From Tenebrio molitor (Eukaryota; Arthropoda; Insecta; Coleoptera; Tenebrionidae), in the NCBI RefSeq assembly GCF_963966145.1, contig NC_091052.1:11160001-11224000 (forward strand): a stretch of DNA of 64,000 nt, given 5' to 3'. Shown here one piece after another: positions 34,245 through 49,200 of this stretch (position 1 is its first letter; each line of letters opens with the position of its first letter). Made by a program: the position numbers and the translations under genes. The notes under the pieces were generated by a model. It did no database searches, was not told the origin of the DNA, and saw nothing but the letters and a program-made list of their open reading frames with translations.

Positions 34245-37200
34245 TTAACAAGCAGTCCGATCAGGTTTAGGTGTTACTAGATTGTGGCCCTCTGAACTGT
34301 CGGAGTCGCTGGAATCCCCATCACTCACAGCCACTACGTTGTAGTTGCATGTTACTTTAGGTTTTTTGATTGATACCCTGCTGTAGCCTCTCTGCGCTGC
34401 CTGAATACTGTTTTTCTGAAAAAACACCGGCCCGACTAGGACCAATCAACGACAAAAACAAACCAATGACTCACCTGTAGAACTATAAAAACTGTTACAA
34501 AAAGTATGACTACACATAAAACGGCGATTATTGCCAAACCCGTTATGAAATTGAAAGGGCTGATCAATTGTAAAGTCGACACTGGCTGGGCAGACAGTAG
34601 CAGAGCTTGCACGTCTATCCGCCTTTTGTCCTCTTGCATTTTACAACCTGAAACGAAACGCAATTCATCGCATTCCCGAGCGCTTTTTATTTAGCGAACC
34701 TATACAGTTCCGGCAAGAATAATGGCACTTTTGACATCCATATTCCGTCTTGTAATAACCCTCGGGGCAATCGGGCCGACACTCTCCCGACAAAAGTTGC
34801 CAACCCTCCGGACAATTTACGCATTGATTGTGTCCCGGCCCGCTGCACGTTTTACAACTCATGTAACATCTCGAGCACACTCCTTTATCGCTGTAGTACC
34901 CTGCGGCGCACGTGGAACCACATTCTCCACTTTGCAGCTGAAAAAGGAGTCGGTCAAGTACGTGATCGAGACCGTCGTCGATAACCTCACTTGCAGACCG
35001 GCTATGCACTCGCTGCAGTTGGTCTTGGAGACGCATTTGCTGCAGGTGTGCAAGCAGGGTTCGCACAGACGCGATCCTTTGTCATGGAAGAAGCTTTTAT
35101 CACAGACGGCGACGCACCGCGTCCCTTGGAGGATCAGGGGGCTGGCGCAGGAGAGACAAGCGTGTTCGGTGGGGCCGTCGCAGGACTCGCAAGTCGAGTG
35201 GCAAGGCTTGCACAAGCCGCCGTCGAAATATTGATCTGCCGATAAAAAAATAATGCATGTGTGCCGCCGCCCCACACCGGGGAGCCGTTCTTACCGATGT
35301 CGCAGCGGTCGCTCCCGTGCGGCACGCACCGACCCTTCGAGTTGACCTGCCAGTCCTCCAGACACGATATGCAAGTGGTCTTGTTACATTCCGAACATCC
35401 CGGGGGGCACTCTATACACTCGTGCTGGTGCGGATCCGCATAGTGATGAGCCGGACATTCCTTTACGCAACGACCTTCGTGCCAGAAGCGCTCCTCACCG
35501 CAAGAGATGCATTGGGAACTGTTCGAACCCTTGCACGTTTCGCACGTCTCGTGGCAGGGGGCGCACCTGAAAACGCCAAACGTTTCCACCTGAAAAAATA
35601 CCGGATCGACAGGCTCACGTGTAGTCCTCCGTTTCGTACGTGTTCGTGGGGCAGGAGGCGAGGCATTTGTTCTGATAGAGCAGGAGGTGGTGGTCGCAAC
35701 TCGTGCAGTGGTCGGGGCGGTCCTGGCAGCCCCCGCAGTTCGGCTGACAAGGCGTGCAAGTCTTCACAGAATAGTCTGCAACAAACAAACGTCTTTCCCG
35801 GTTAGAAATTGACGACAGAACGACGAACTCAATGATAAGGATAAGATATTTGCAATTTGCCGAAGAGTTTGTTGCTAAAAATAGAAGAACCGCTCGCCGT
35901 TGAGGCAGCATTCTAGTCTGGAAGACGATATTTTATACATTTTGGTGTTTTGTATTTTTTTTACAGTATAAAACTTTTTGTTTTGAGACAATAAAAAAGT
36001 AATTAGGTTAGGATAGGTTACGTAGATCTTCAGATATTATGGTGGCCATTTTCAAAAACATAGTTTCGAAAGAAACGCGTTTGAAGTTTTTTGTACACGC
36101 TACGAGTATAAATACGTCAATTTTAGGATTTTCCGGGTAGGGTTTAGTTCTTTTCTTCAAGAAAAAGCTACTGGAAAAAAATCAGATTCTTAGAGTAGAA
36201 CATTTCCCTCGTACAATTTTCGGTCACGGATCGCACGCCGTTATCTAGCGTGCCGTGGATTCGGAGTCACCTGGAGCAAGCAGTCCCTTACCTTCGAAAT
36301 AACCTTCGGGACACTGTTGCAGACAAATATCCAGATCGATAACTCTCACATGACCTGGGGAACACGTAAGGCAACTTTTTTGGTCTGGACCGGTGCACGT
36401 TTCGCACGCCTCATGACAGGGTTGACAAACGCCTTGGGAATCGGCGTAGCTCCTAGGTGGACACGTACTGACGCAAGTCCTGAAAGCGACAAACGAGACG
36501 GACAAATATTAAAATGCGACAAATCGACTTGTCACCTGTCCATCCTCTTGTTCTTGCAGGCTATACACTTGGCGGGGCCTTTGCCGAAGCACCCTTGATC
36601 GTCGCATTGTTCATCACAGTTCTCTTTGGTCTCTTCGTCGTCGTCGATGTTGTTGTCGTTGTCGCGAATCTTCGTCTTTTTCCCGTCGAGCGAACTAACA
36701 GACTGTTCGGGTTCGGAACCCGAGAACGAGTAGACGTTTTGGAAGTTGTGGAACCCTTTGAAGGGTTCGCCGTTGAAGAAATTGTTGTCGGTGACGGGAG
36801 TCACCGATTCCGCTACCGTGGGAAAAGTGAAAGTGTTGAGCGGAGACTTCCACGGACTAGACTGAGGCCTGCCAGCAGGTCTCACTCTTATGGGATTCAC
36901 GGAAGTTCCGTAGAATATCAGTTGCCACTTTTTCAAAACACCAGGTTGGTTGACGTGCCTGTTTCCCGCGTTTATTATCTGCAGGGTCCAGCGCCCCTCG
37001 GCTCTCTCCCCCCAAAAGTGCACGCTCAAGAACGGCCAGTCGTCGAAATTCGAACTGACCACGTCTCTGGGTCTCTCGAACAGCAAAGTCGAAGTGGTGC
37101 CCATCGGCGAGACCAGCACAATCCTGAGGTTCCCCCTCGGGAAGAATCTCAACGAGATCTTGCACTGGACGTGCTCCAGGAAGTGCACCTCGTTCAGCGA

Positions 37201-40200
37201 ATTGCTGCAAGCGTCCACGTCCATGTGGAAATTGAGTGTGGTACCGTACGCTGCATCGATCTGCCTATCTTCGACCAGTTCCTGCGACTTGCAGATGTGC
37301 TGAGGTGGCACCGTCGTCCACTTCTCGGCCAGCGTGACCAACGCGCCGGCGTCCATCAGACCGTAGCCGAACTTGTGCGACACTTTTCTGCCCACGCCGT
37401 TCGTTACCCAGCCGCTCTCCTTCTCGAGGGGCGGCGATCTCGACGTCAGCACCACCAAGTACTGCATGTCCCTCCAGGTTAAGCTAGGATTGGCCTCCAG
37501 GGCCAGGGCGCAGATCCCCGCGGCCAGGGGTGCCGACGCCGAAGTGCCGGTGTGTTCGACGGTGCAGATGTGGTCGGGTCTGAGTCGGGCGTCCATGTCG
37601 ACCGTCGCGACGCTCTTGTCGTGTCCCGGGGTGCCGGAACTGTACGTCGTCGCCAGAGTCGACGAGCATTCCTCCAGGTACCAGGGTTTGTAGCTGCAAA
37701 AACCCCCCCAATGTTGTTTTTCATTTAGTCGTGCGTTGAAGTGACGGCAAAAAATTGCAAACAAAACAAATTAAATCGAATTATTTTGATTTGCTCTTTC
37801 CAAGTGGAGCTTGATCGGATAAAAAACGTACCCTCCCTGCGTGGCGCTCGATATGCTGAGCGTGAAAATGCTGTTGGTGTAACCATCACAGTTGCAGGAA
37901 TCCGTGTGCCTTCCTCCGTTGCCTGACGCCCATACAAAAATTGAACCTTTTCCTTTCCTCCCGCTCGTTACTCCGTAAATGAAAGCACGTCGGGCCAACG
38001 GTCCGGGTCCGTCCACTGTTTTCCCGTCGTCTTCGGGACCCCAAGAAGCGCTGTAGATGTCAATATGCTCCGGATTTAATCCTAACGCTCTCGCCTCGAC
38101 CGCATCGTTTACGACGCCGTCCAGCATCCTCACACCTTGAAATACGATACAGTTCAAGATTTTTCTCGACAATTTCTCTTTCAGTGACCCAACAAAATTA
38201 AAACTAGTCTATTTCTGTGACGTTCGCGGGTAATTTAAATGCGCCAATCGCGCGCCACATTTTCGTGACGTAACTCCGCCTTGCGGGCGGAGCCGACACA
38301 AAATTTGAATGATGATTGGTGATTATGAATTTCCCGCCGGACGGCCTACCCAAGGAAGTAATAACCGGGAGATTTTTGTGAGCCTTTGATGACGACGTCT
38401 TTGAATGTCTCGTTAAACTTCCTATTGTGGGAATTTTTGCGGGGATTCGGGTCCTTTATGCGTTTTAATCTATTCAGGAGTTCTATCGGTTCATCGGTCG
38501 ACTTAATCAAGCGCGGCTCGGAAGAGATGAGCATTAAAATTTTTGTAATTCCGAAGGAGTGGTCTAAAATGTAAATGGAGTTGTTGGAAGTTTCCCCGAG
38601 CACGATGAATAAATTAAAATCATTAAGGAAATATAATTTAATGGAAACGTTAATGGGTTAAGGGACAAAGAAAATGAATATAAATTTAGGTAAGTTCGCC
38701 TAACCGTTGATCTGACAGATTAAAAACAGGATATGATACGGTGGTGTTACGACGGGGCGGTGTGCCGCACCATTATTTCAGGAACGGCGGTGTTGTTTTG
38801 TGTTTCTATGTGAAATTTAAATATCATTTTGCGCAACCCTCACACGAATTGAACAAAAGGCGGGGCGACGCGCAAAATGAAACAGAAATCTGTGAAAATC
38901 AAACTTTCATAAAAATATAACGTTACGTTTTCCTCCTCGTTATTGATTTCGCAGATAGGACTCTCCGAGTTTGTCGGATTGTTTTACGTAATAAAAAGTA
39001 AATATCCTCCGTTGTATGCAAGACTCGCAATGCTCTTAGAGCATAATTGGGCCCTCGAGGCCGGTAATATAAAACGGTGACATTATTGTGTGTATTTCCC
39101 GGCCTTATCCTTTATCTAGTTTTACATTTTCTAGATAGCAACTGCATTCGGAAAAATTTATTATTGTTATCGTTTGTTTTATTATCGGGCGGGGGTAATA
39201 AAAGTTCGCGAAGCTTTTACTTAGCTCGTAAAAATTACAACGTTTGTGTGTGAACTATCGACGGACGGAACGAAAAACTACAACCCCCACAAGCTCGCAC
39301 GTGCTGAATATTTTTGTGCTGTGCAAACGGTTCAATTTAAAAAGTGTGAACGGTGTCCCGTTCCGAACCCCGTGAAATAGTTATTTACGAACCAAGTGCG
39401 GGAAGACGATGTTCCCGCATGAGCGCATTTTTTAAAGCACGAGCGACGAAGGAGCGAGTGCCTTTAATTAATGCGCGAATGAACGGAAGATGTCCATGCA
39501 AGTGGTTCGTACAATATTTTATGTACGAAAATTAAATTAAATTTAAGTAGGCAGTGATCTTTGGTTATTGGAAACAATTGCTTCACTTGATATTTCAATT
39601 TTTGCAATAATTTGTGAATTTTGTAGGAACAATTTTCAACGATTATAAATCTTCCCGTAATTTTTTAATGGAGGAAAACCCAGGGAAATTGTATTTTATG
39701 AACTAAATTTTATTATTGTCAAGACAGATTTTTTTTGAATGCCTCAAAGGGCCAGTGTTTTTTGCAATTTTTACATTCGAGTCGACCGGAAAGCACTCGT
39801 TTCGGAGCGAGCGTGGGATGTTGGAAGCGTTGCTTTCAAGGCTATGAGTACAAAAAATAAATTTTAACTAGTCGAATAAAAACAAAAATAAATTGCGCCA
39901 ACAAAATATTGTACGGCGTCGTTTTCATTTTCATTTTTACCGTTTCGCCGTGGAACGTCGTAAAAAATAAAGTCGATTCTTGTGGGAAGCGCGAAATGCA
40001 CTCGGTAATATTTCACGGTTGATGCAAATCATTTCCAGCACTTCAAAGATTGAATTATCGTGCACCTTTTTGCTTCCCCACGTTCGGAGCCGCTCACGCT
40101 GCACCTACCTCATGACGTTGAATAAATGTATAGTGATATAAGAGAAATATGCCAGGTTTTAAAGTTAAATGTGGCCGTGCACCATCGGGAATGCTCTTAT

Positions 40201-43200
40201 TTGTGGCAGGTAGTGCAGCGAAAATTGTTTCGGAGTTTTATTGCTGCACAAGTGACGATCATTAATTCCGGGACAAAAGGAATATTTTCATCTGCGTTGC
40301 AGTTAAATTAGTGAACTGGCCGGTCGAAATTGAAACGTACCTTTGTCCCGACACAAATGCAGGATTATAAATGTATCTAACATCATCGTTGTGTCTGTGA
40401 ATGCTGAAATTTGCCACGCACGATAATCGTGTGCTTACGTTATTTAAGGAAATCGATGTGATCGCTTGGTTGCCTAAATACAGGGGTCTTCTAGATGGGT
40501 ATAACATAAAAATAACAAATTAATTAAAATCCTGTTAGAAAATAACGAAAAGTGTAGGTGTAGTATAAAAATAAATAAATTGTTTTCAAAGAAAACGATG
40601 GAAATGTTTCTCCGTTGTGCTTCAAACACTTGATTACCTCTTCTTTGCTTCTTTTAAAAAATCTTCTCCAACACTGTTTGATCGATAATACAGCAACTCA
40701 GATTCTGAATTTCTGCGAATTCATACAGCCAGGTTGATGAAACCTAGCTTCATCATTAAAAAGTGTAAGGTCCAGTATCCTGGGTTTGATCTTTGACGCT
40801 ATCTTTGTCTAACCAATTTAATTTACTACGTTGTTGTCTTTTTAAAAAATAAAGTCAAAGCCAACTTGATGAAGTTTTCAATTGAACACTTGTTATTTTG
40901 AAACTAACTGCAATATTCAAGGTTTGTCGTATTTGAACAATGGGATATTTCGTAAGGTGTTCATTCTTGGAGGCCGATACTGAATAATCCCCGCTCATCA
41001 TTGTTGAATGTCCTATTTCGGTAATGAAATGTTAAGTAAAATAATGTACTATTCCGGACACGAAATCTTGGCCACAACTGACATTTAACTGACAAATATG
41101 TGTGAACTGGCCTTTACTGAATATAACCCAACTTTTGACTCGATAATGCCATTTCCCTGCTTTTTTGATGTCATAAGAAAAACTTCAAAGTGATTTTTAA
41201 TAACTGTCATTTATTAATGACATTAAAGATTGGTTTACATAATTTTTTTTAGAAATGTCTAAAAAATGTTGGCCAAGATTCCGTGTCCGGAATAGTACCT
41301 ACTCTTTTCCGAAGAATTAAATATTTTTGTTATTGTTAGAGCGAGAGAGTGTAGTTTAGGTGTAAATAAAACGTTCACTTCTTAGTATAACAACTGATGT
41401 CTCTAAAAAGATTCTTTTGCTTGATAATCTAGGACGGGCGTAATCTTTACATTTTGAAAAATGATAAACAACGAAAACTGCAGAAGGACGAGTGTTAGAT
41501 GTCAAATGTCAAATTTACATTCCAGCCCGCAGAAATCGAGAGGCGGCAAATCCACCCGCATACACTTATGTAAATCACAGTTAACTACGTTGTTGGAAAC
41601 ATTTATAATAACGCCGTATCTTCGGAGTGGGTTCCAAAAGTCGATACAAAAGAGTGGGGTAAGCGGGACGGCGAGGAGATTGTAGTGTCGTGACTAATTA
41701 ACGAAGTCTTGCAGGTGCGAGCAACACTCTTCGTCAAACCGGGAGTTGTAGTTTGATCCGAAACGGACCGATCCGAAAAGCCACCGCTAATTACCAAGTT
41801 GGGAAGAAGAAACTCGACGGTGGGAAGGAAAGTTGCGACTTATTGCAAAATAATTAAAATTTACAAGCCACCGGACTTTTTGAAAATCATCCGAGTTGTT
41901 CGAGTTGCTCCCCTGCATTATTAATAACGGCGCTCGAGTGATGAACAATACGGAATACTTCGCTTATTACTTGGAAGTAAGATGAAGTAAATCCGTCAGC
42001 AATTAATTTAATGAAAACATGGCAAAGCTGATATTTAATAAAGAGTTTCGCTCACCTCCTATGCTCGAGTTGTAGGCGACGCCTATTCCGCAAAATTGGT
42101 TGTAAGCAACAGCAGCCACTTCGCCCGCACACCGGGTACCGTGCTTATTATCTCCATTATCTTGCGGCATGGGATCGTCGTCGTTCCCGTTAATGTCGGT
42201 GCTGGCTAGTGGGTCCTAAAAAAATAAAAGGCGCAACGTAAAGGATCGAGTGTGTGGAACGGTGCCAGCCAAATGGAAACGCTAAAAAAGTCAGCCGAAT
42301 TAAACCTTTCAATTTACGCGAACGCACACACCAACAGCTCCTTTAATTAGATGCCGTCAAAAAAACTACTTGTTTCGTGCGGTCCCGTTCAGGACGTGCC
42401 AAAAATTCGACGCACCTGCGAGAGCATGGTCAACAAATTCAATCAGGCCAATCGAATGATTATGGTGAAATGTTGGAGAAGTTTTCGGCAATAAGCGTCC
42501 CCCCCTTCACCGATCGATGTTCGGTTAATTTTACTAAATTACTTCGCCCACATCGGTCAAATATTTGATTTGTAATTTTCGTGGTTAAACAATAAATTAC
42601 GGCCTTCATGAGCGTCAATCACCGAAAACATTGCACACACGTTCGGGTACGCTCTAAAGGACTTGTATGAAAAACATTCCAGTCAATCGATAGCGCCGTA
42701 AACCTCATTTGCATGTTTTAAGTAATAGTTTCTGGGTGGTGCATCGGAGGTGGAATAATCTAGTCGGCAGGATGTTTTACTTGATTCCTTTCGACGCAAA
42801 TCACCATCCGGGGACTTTTTCCTGCAAGAGACCCGTCTTGCTTGTTTTCATACGCCTTTTCTCATTTTGTATCCGACGTACAATGTTTTTATTTACAATT
42901 TTTTCCACGGTCTTAATTTACCTCCTAATGGAAAAATGGGATAGATACATCGTTCCTCGTCCAAAGATTTTCTCCGAATAATACGTTTTATTAAGTTTAT
43001 AAATGAGACCCCGGGGCCGTTCATCTGTATACTTTCATTAACGGCATCTGGGATGGTCTTTTTATTTAACATACAAATTCCATAAAGTCCGGACTTGTTT
43101 TGAACGTTAATGTTTGCACAATAAATAGGATTTCAGATTACTCTGTTGGTCCCCAGAGCTGGTCCGACCAGGGAAATATCCGATTGAATTTTGTACAAGT

Positions 43201-46200
43201 ACCCATTACAGATATTGTGTATTGTGTACGAATCAATACCGCGATGAATTCTTCATGAAGAACATTTTAAAAATAATTGAACGTTATATCTCGTAAATAT
43301 TTACAAACAAAACGCGCTCCGTTAATTTGTTTCGGAAGCGGTACGCAAGTCGACCGATTTAATATTTCTATTTTTCCTTGTTTGCCATTTAAACATCTCA
43401 AAAAAACGTTATTTTCTTCTCATTTCTGATGTCTAACCGGCGTCAGACTCGGCCAGACGCAGTGTATTGAAGCTTAGCAAACATAAGACACGAGACGGGC
43501 TCTGGCATTCACAAAGGACAGATATAAAAACTGTTACGTGATGAGGGTGAACGTCAGATTTGAAAGGAATACAATCTTTCCCAAAATTGCACGTTTCTTC
43601 GTGATTTTTTTTTTCGCGAGTCTGCCGACGTCCAGATAGCTGTCACATAAGTGGAAAATGCAATTTTCGATCCGAGACCGAAAAATAAATAAAACACCGC
43701 CGACAGACAGAGATGTGTAAATGAATATCGCCGCCGTGAATGCACAAATCGCGATCGTACTACTCACGTAATTTTGGGCGAGATCGGGATGATTGGTTTG
43801 GATGCCGTCGTCCAGGATTGACACGACGACTCCTTTGCCAGTGTATCCTTTCTTCCAGGCTGGCGCCAGATTCATGTCCAATCCATCTTTGGCACCGCCG
43901 TTCTGGAATTAAATGAAAAAGTTAGAGGACTCTCTCAACAGGAGGCATTCTCAGATCAAATATGTTTAACGGAGCTGAAACTATAAATACACGAACAAAA
44001 CAAACTTATTTTTTATACCGCAAAAATGACAATAATCGCACGGGAAAAAAAGGGACGACTAACGACCAATAAATTCGATTAGCGATTTTAAACAGCGGGA
44101 GAATGTGACAAAGCAGATAAAAGCGGAAAAAGTTTGGACTGTTTAAATAATCTACGAAGTAAGTCATTCGTCTCGGGCCACGTTGTAGTACAGGTTGTCA
44201 TAAATGTTTCTTGGATCGCAGTTTGTCGTGATTTATAGTACACGTAGATTTGCCGCCTCTTCTGGATTTTATAATTTCACATTCGACAGTTCACAACTGT
44301 CACTTTGCAGTTTTCATTCTTTAACATTGTTTAAAGTGTCAATTGAGGTGTGCCGTGTGTGTCTCGTGTCACAGATGTCATAAATATGTAAATTTGTTCT
44401 GACTGTAAGTGTAAATAAAGCAAAATCAACTGAAAAACTTCTAGATAGAATCTGAGAAAGTAAGGAATGACTAGAGTACAACCCTCAGACGTTTTGAAAT
44501 ATTTGGATATTTTTCAAAGGAAGTGTTTCAACAACGGTTTAAAGGAAGGGATTACACGTTACTGTCGCAATATTGGTCAGACAAGACGGCAGAACGTTTT
44601 TGAAGATAAGTGAAGTCTTCAAGGCTCCACGTTTTTAGACAACCAAGTAATCACTTCAATTTACCTTTAGTATAGTTCCTCAATTTTCGCAAATTTCAGT
44701 CGACCACGGCCGAAGAAACATTTACAATAACCCCGTCTTTGTCGTTTTGTTTTCTATCATCGAAACGTTTTCTCATAAGTCATAAGTGAGAACACGTGCT
44801 ACTAATTTTTAATGTAAAAAGTTGTATTTTAGTTTGTTTGATGAAAACTTTCTTCGTAAATAGCACACGCAGATTGCACTCTACATTAATAATATATTTT
44901 GCCATGTTTCAGAACAAATTTCATTCCCCGGAGCGTAAAGATAGAGCACAGATGACAAATTCAGGAATTACGAAGTTACATTAACTGCGACCCGGTTACG
45001 TTTCGCAAATTCCCATTTAAATCACTCTATTATCCTAATAAATCGTAGTATTTATAATATTGGTACGATTCGAATTTATGGGCGTCTAGTGGATATGTCA
45101 TCCCGTGTGTTTCGCTGAAAAATTAATCCAACAAATTTCCATTTATTCCGTTAAATATTACTTGCATAATTCGCGATTCTGAACCTAATATTTTACGCCG
45201 GGTTCTTTCCTGCGCCTTCCCTGTTCAGACCCGAAACATTCATTACTCTTTGTTCCACATTACGTAACCGAGTTTTTAATTATTTGCCGTATTTTGTTTG
45301 GGCGGGCGCCCTTATTATCTCCCGGAATAAAGCAGAGCCGTGTACAAACAACAGTCAGCGACGACAAAGAAAAACCGATACTCGGGCGGTTATCGCCGGC
45401 ATTCCACAACAGGTAAACACCTTATTGATGTCGGCCGTAATAAGACCGTCGAGGTGGATTTTCGAAACGACGACGACGATTTTCCCGTCCGACTGCGCGA
45501 CAGAATTATAACTTATCGGAAATGACAAACAAGAGAGCTTTTTCAAAGAGAACGGAAAAATGCGACGAAATTCATTAGCTCGACGTCGGCGGTTTTATTC
45601 GGCGGTCCCTAACGACCCAAGACAGTATCGCAGTTTTTCATCTAGATGGCGCGCAAGTGGAATGGCCGACTGATTAGGCAACCATTATTACACCGTCAAG
45701 ATGTTGCACAAAGACGGAAATTTATACAGGTTGCTTTGTTCTTATTAAGGGCTTAAAAGCGGCGATACATCTCGGCAAAAATGTATTTTATTTTATTTAA
45801 TGTTTAAGGCCGAAAGTTCGTTAAAAAAAAGCGAATATCAGATAAAAAGGCAATTATTTTTAATGGAGGCCTGAGTCGGCGTTACCGCCTTACGAAAATT
45901 CTACAATGACACGTAATTATAGAAAGATTTGGAACCTTAATCCTCGACAAACTGCTAACGACTCAAAAAGGCCGAATGATATTTTTTTAAAAACACTTTT
46001 CCATTCTCGATTCCGATTAAAAAACAACATGAGTGACATCATAAATCGTCGTAAATTATCGCGAATTCAAGACCGGATAATAAAGTTATTATCAGCTTTG
46101 AGTCTTATCGTTCGCCGCCTAAAATTTGAACGAACGCTTTCACGTTGATATTCGTGGGGGTGGAGTTTTTGTTGGTGGGAATGGGCGAGACGGAAGTTTC

Positions 46201-49200
46201 TTTGCGCAATTAACCGTACAATGTACAACACATGCGTCACGATAAAAACAATCTAGATAGATTTGAAATGAATTTATTTAACATGATGCAATCGATTCGT
46301 TTTGTGGATAATGGCGGAGGTGCCGGGCAACAATCGCTGTTTATCGAGCTTCCAAAGCTGGCATTATGCATATTATGTAACAACAATATAGGTGTCGACT
46401 TACACTATTTAGTGAATAGAAATCCACATCGACGCACAAAAAATAAATAGATCTATTATCCAACACTTTACCGATTGTATTCTTATCGTGTTTTTCGGCA
46501 GTTTCCACGAAAACTTGTAGGGAGTGTTTTACATTGCAATGAAAGTTTATAGTTTTTCGAACTCGACTGTTTTATTGGTGCAATTCTGCCTCGATATGGT
46601 CTTTATTCGCGACGTAAACCCCGAACGCGATCAACTTATTTGAGGAATTACGAATTCTCGACACAAAACAAGTCGACACGACGAGGACAAGGATGTGAGA
46701 AAAATGGCACAATTCGGTGCTATTTTAATCTTGCTCTGTTGTCGATGCATGCACAAATGATCTTTCCGTGACGAGATAATTGGCGACCTTACACGACAAA
46801 AGTTGTAGCACATTTAGTACGAGGGTTACCAGAAAATTTTTTCATTTTCAATTAGCTTCAGATGACTCTCGTGTAACGTTTACCGTTGGGATGAAAACTG
46901 AAAGAGAGAATTTTTGATTATAAAATCAATTAAAACCATTATTTACCTCTGGATTTCAAGGTAACTAACGGTGAATTAAATTGATTTGAGCGACAATGTA
47001 ATTAAAAACAACGCACCAAGAATATAATTTGGTAAAATATGTCCCCATGACTCAACCAATCGGCCATCAGAGTTTGCTTAGCGATCGCATAGCAACGAAC
47101 AAAACAATAGAAAACAAAAAAAAGTGCCAAACATTTGTCAATTTTATGAAACAAATACTCACTTTAAAACGATGGGTTAAATTAATAGCAGTTTATTTAA
47201 TGAGTTCGTGTGTAAATTGGGACTTCTTTCTTACAAGTGGGCCATTTTTAAACGCGCGTGAAACGAGGCCCAATTTACACACGAAAGAGTTGAATACAAC
47301 GTTTTTTTGTTCGACGAGCCCCTTAAAGGCTCCAAATCGCTTAGATTCTTTAAAATTAGCTTGACGTTTCGTTTTGACAAGTTGTGACATTTATCAAAAT
47401 CCGTTCACACAGGAGAAAATTCTCAAATTCTGACAGTGTCGAACAAAAAAAAAACAGAATGTGTCGTAAAGACGCACGATAGAAGTGAAACTTTTGTATT
47501 ACAGGGAAACATTGTAATTATTCTTCAATCACTTTTAAATAGCATATTCACAACAAAATTGTATATTTTAATGAAGAAAATAAATTATAAACAACGATAA
47601 CACTAAACAATATCGAAATACGTAATTCATTGTTCATTTTTAAGCCTCCAAATTAAAGAGAGGACATTATCGATAAATGCCGTGAGTGTGACAAAGACAG
47701 AAGTATACACAATTTTGAGGGATGTTTGTATCGTGTCAAACAGATTAACTTACATTTAAGTGAGATGGAAATATTGGCGCAACCGTTGTGCGAGACACTG
47801 CTCCCACTCGACCAGATGCGAGAATGCATTTAGCGCGTGGCCAAAGCACCCGAACTCTTTAAGCGCGGATTTTAAATATTGAAAATTAAAACGCCGACTA
47901 CACCTGACCTGACCTGACGTGACCTGACCTGAAAAATGATGTGACAGCGTCCTTATATCGAAAAGAACTATTATTTTGCTATTTTGCACGTTTGAACCTG
48001 ATATCTGGGGCCGCCGCAATTTCTGATCACGCGCCGGCGCAGCTGTGCCAGTGCTTTGGCTAGGCGCTAAATGCATTCTCGCCGACCTCATAGTGTTTAC
48101 CCCCACCACTTTTCGTCACACAAAAAGGTTGCCGATCAGAATTTCAAGACCCTCCCATAAAAAGTTTCACTTCAAAAATTACTTTACTTAACCAAAAATG
48201 ATATTTGTGACTTTTTTTCAGTAAATAATTAGCCGCATACTCTTCATGCTAGGTTTAGATCTCGTATAAAAATTGTTCATAATCCAAATCAAACATCCAT
48301 ACATTATTCTCGAGCTGTTATCGGATAATAATTGGCATTTTGACCTCGTTTACGGATGTTTTCGTTTAGGAAAAATTTTTACTTGAAAGTAGGGCGCTTG
48401 TCGTAAACATCCAATGGAAAGTTTGTATTTTGTGCGATTGTTACGGCAATAACACGCATTTCCGGAAATTATCGACCATTTCAAAAAATTATTAAATACA
48501 GGGTCATTAATTCATTATAAATGATTGTCCCATTGCAGTGGGCGTGACGTAGTTGAATGTGCCGCAAGCCTCATAACATGAGTGAGACTAGTATCGCCGA
48601 TAGCTGGTGCTACCGGCGGTAGTCGAAATCTGTCTAGTAGTTTGTCTAACGTTGCGAGGCTGGCGGCACATCCAAAATTTGTTTGGGTTTTCAACGCCAA
48701 CTGCGATTTTTTTCGTGCATGCCACTAGCTAAAAAATATGTTTTAATCACTGTTAACATAAAAACTAAAAGATTGCAGGTTCGACGTTCAAAATGAATAC
48801 ATTTCCTCAAGTACTCGTAATTACTTTGCGATTTTCTTGCAGAATTCCTCACTGCGTGTGATTTATTTTCCGCGAATTTTTAAATAGTACTCTTGTCTGC
48901 GATTCAAACAACTGCAACAACAAAAAGTAATAACTGAAAATCAAAATTTTCATCCTCTCTAAAAAGTATCTGGAGCTTTTCTCCCTCACTCGCTCATTCA
49001 GTGTCCTCAAAAGATTCTTAGTGACTGTCGTACGTAAACTCTGATGAAGGATGTGGGAAAAAATTAATAGGTTTTCGATGTTCTTCTAAGAATTAACACC
49101 TTTTATTGTAAAACGAAAACCAAATGAACATTGACATTAATTTTAAAAATACTAACTCCTACAGGATAATTTGCGATCTTACGCGACAGACGATCCAACA

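Noticed and set aside
35567..35589. Earlier acceptor for the Fur2 repeat exon at 35589
   Set aside because: It breaks the reading frame with the preceding exon; the acceptor giving 35566 yields an unbroken cysteine repeat (YTCAPCHETCETC).
36532..37482. Long plus-strand frame opposite the Fur2 catalytic and P-domain exon
   Set aside because: It is the antisense shadow of a conserved coding exon; the plus-strand product resembles nothing.
41591..41616. Isolated inverted end GAAACATTTATAATAACGCCG similar to the 54579 family
   Set aside because: No matching opposite end was found nearby, so it is not called as an element.
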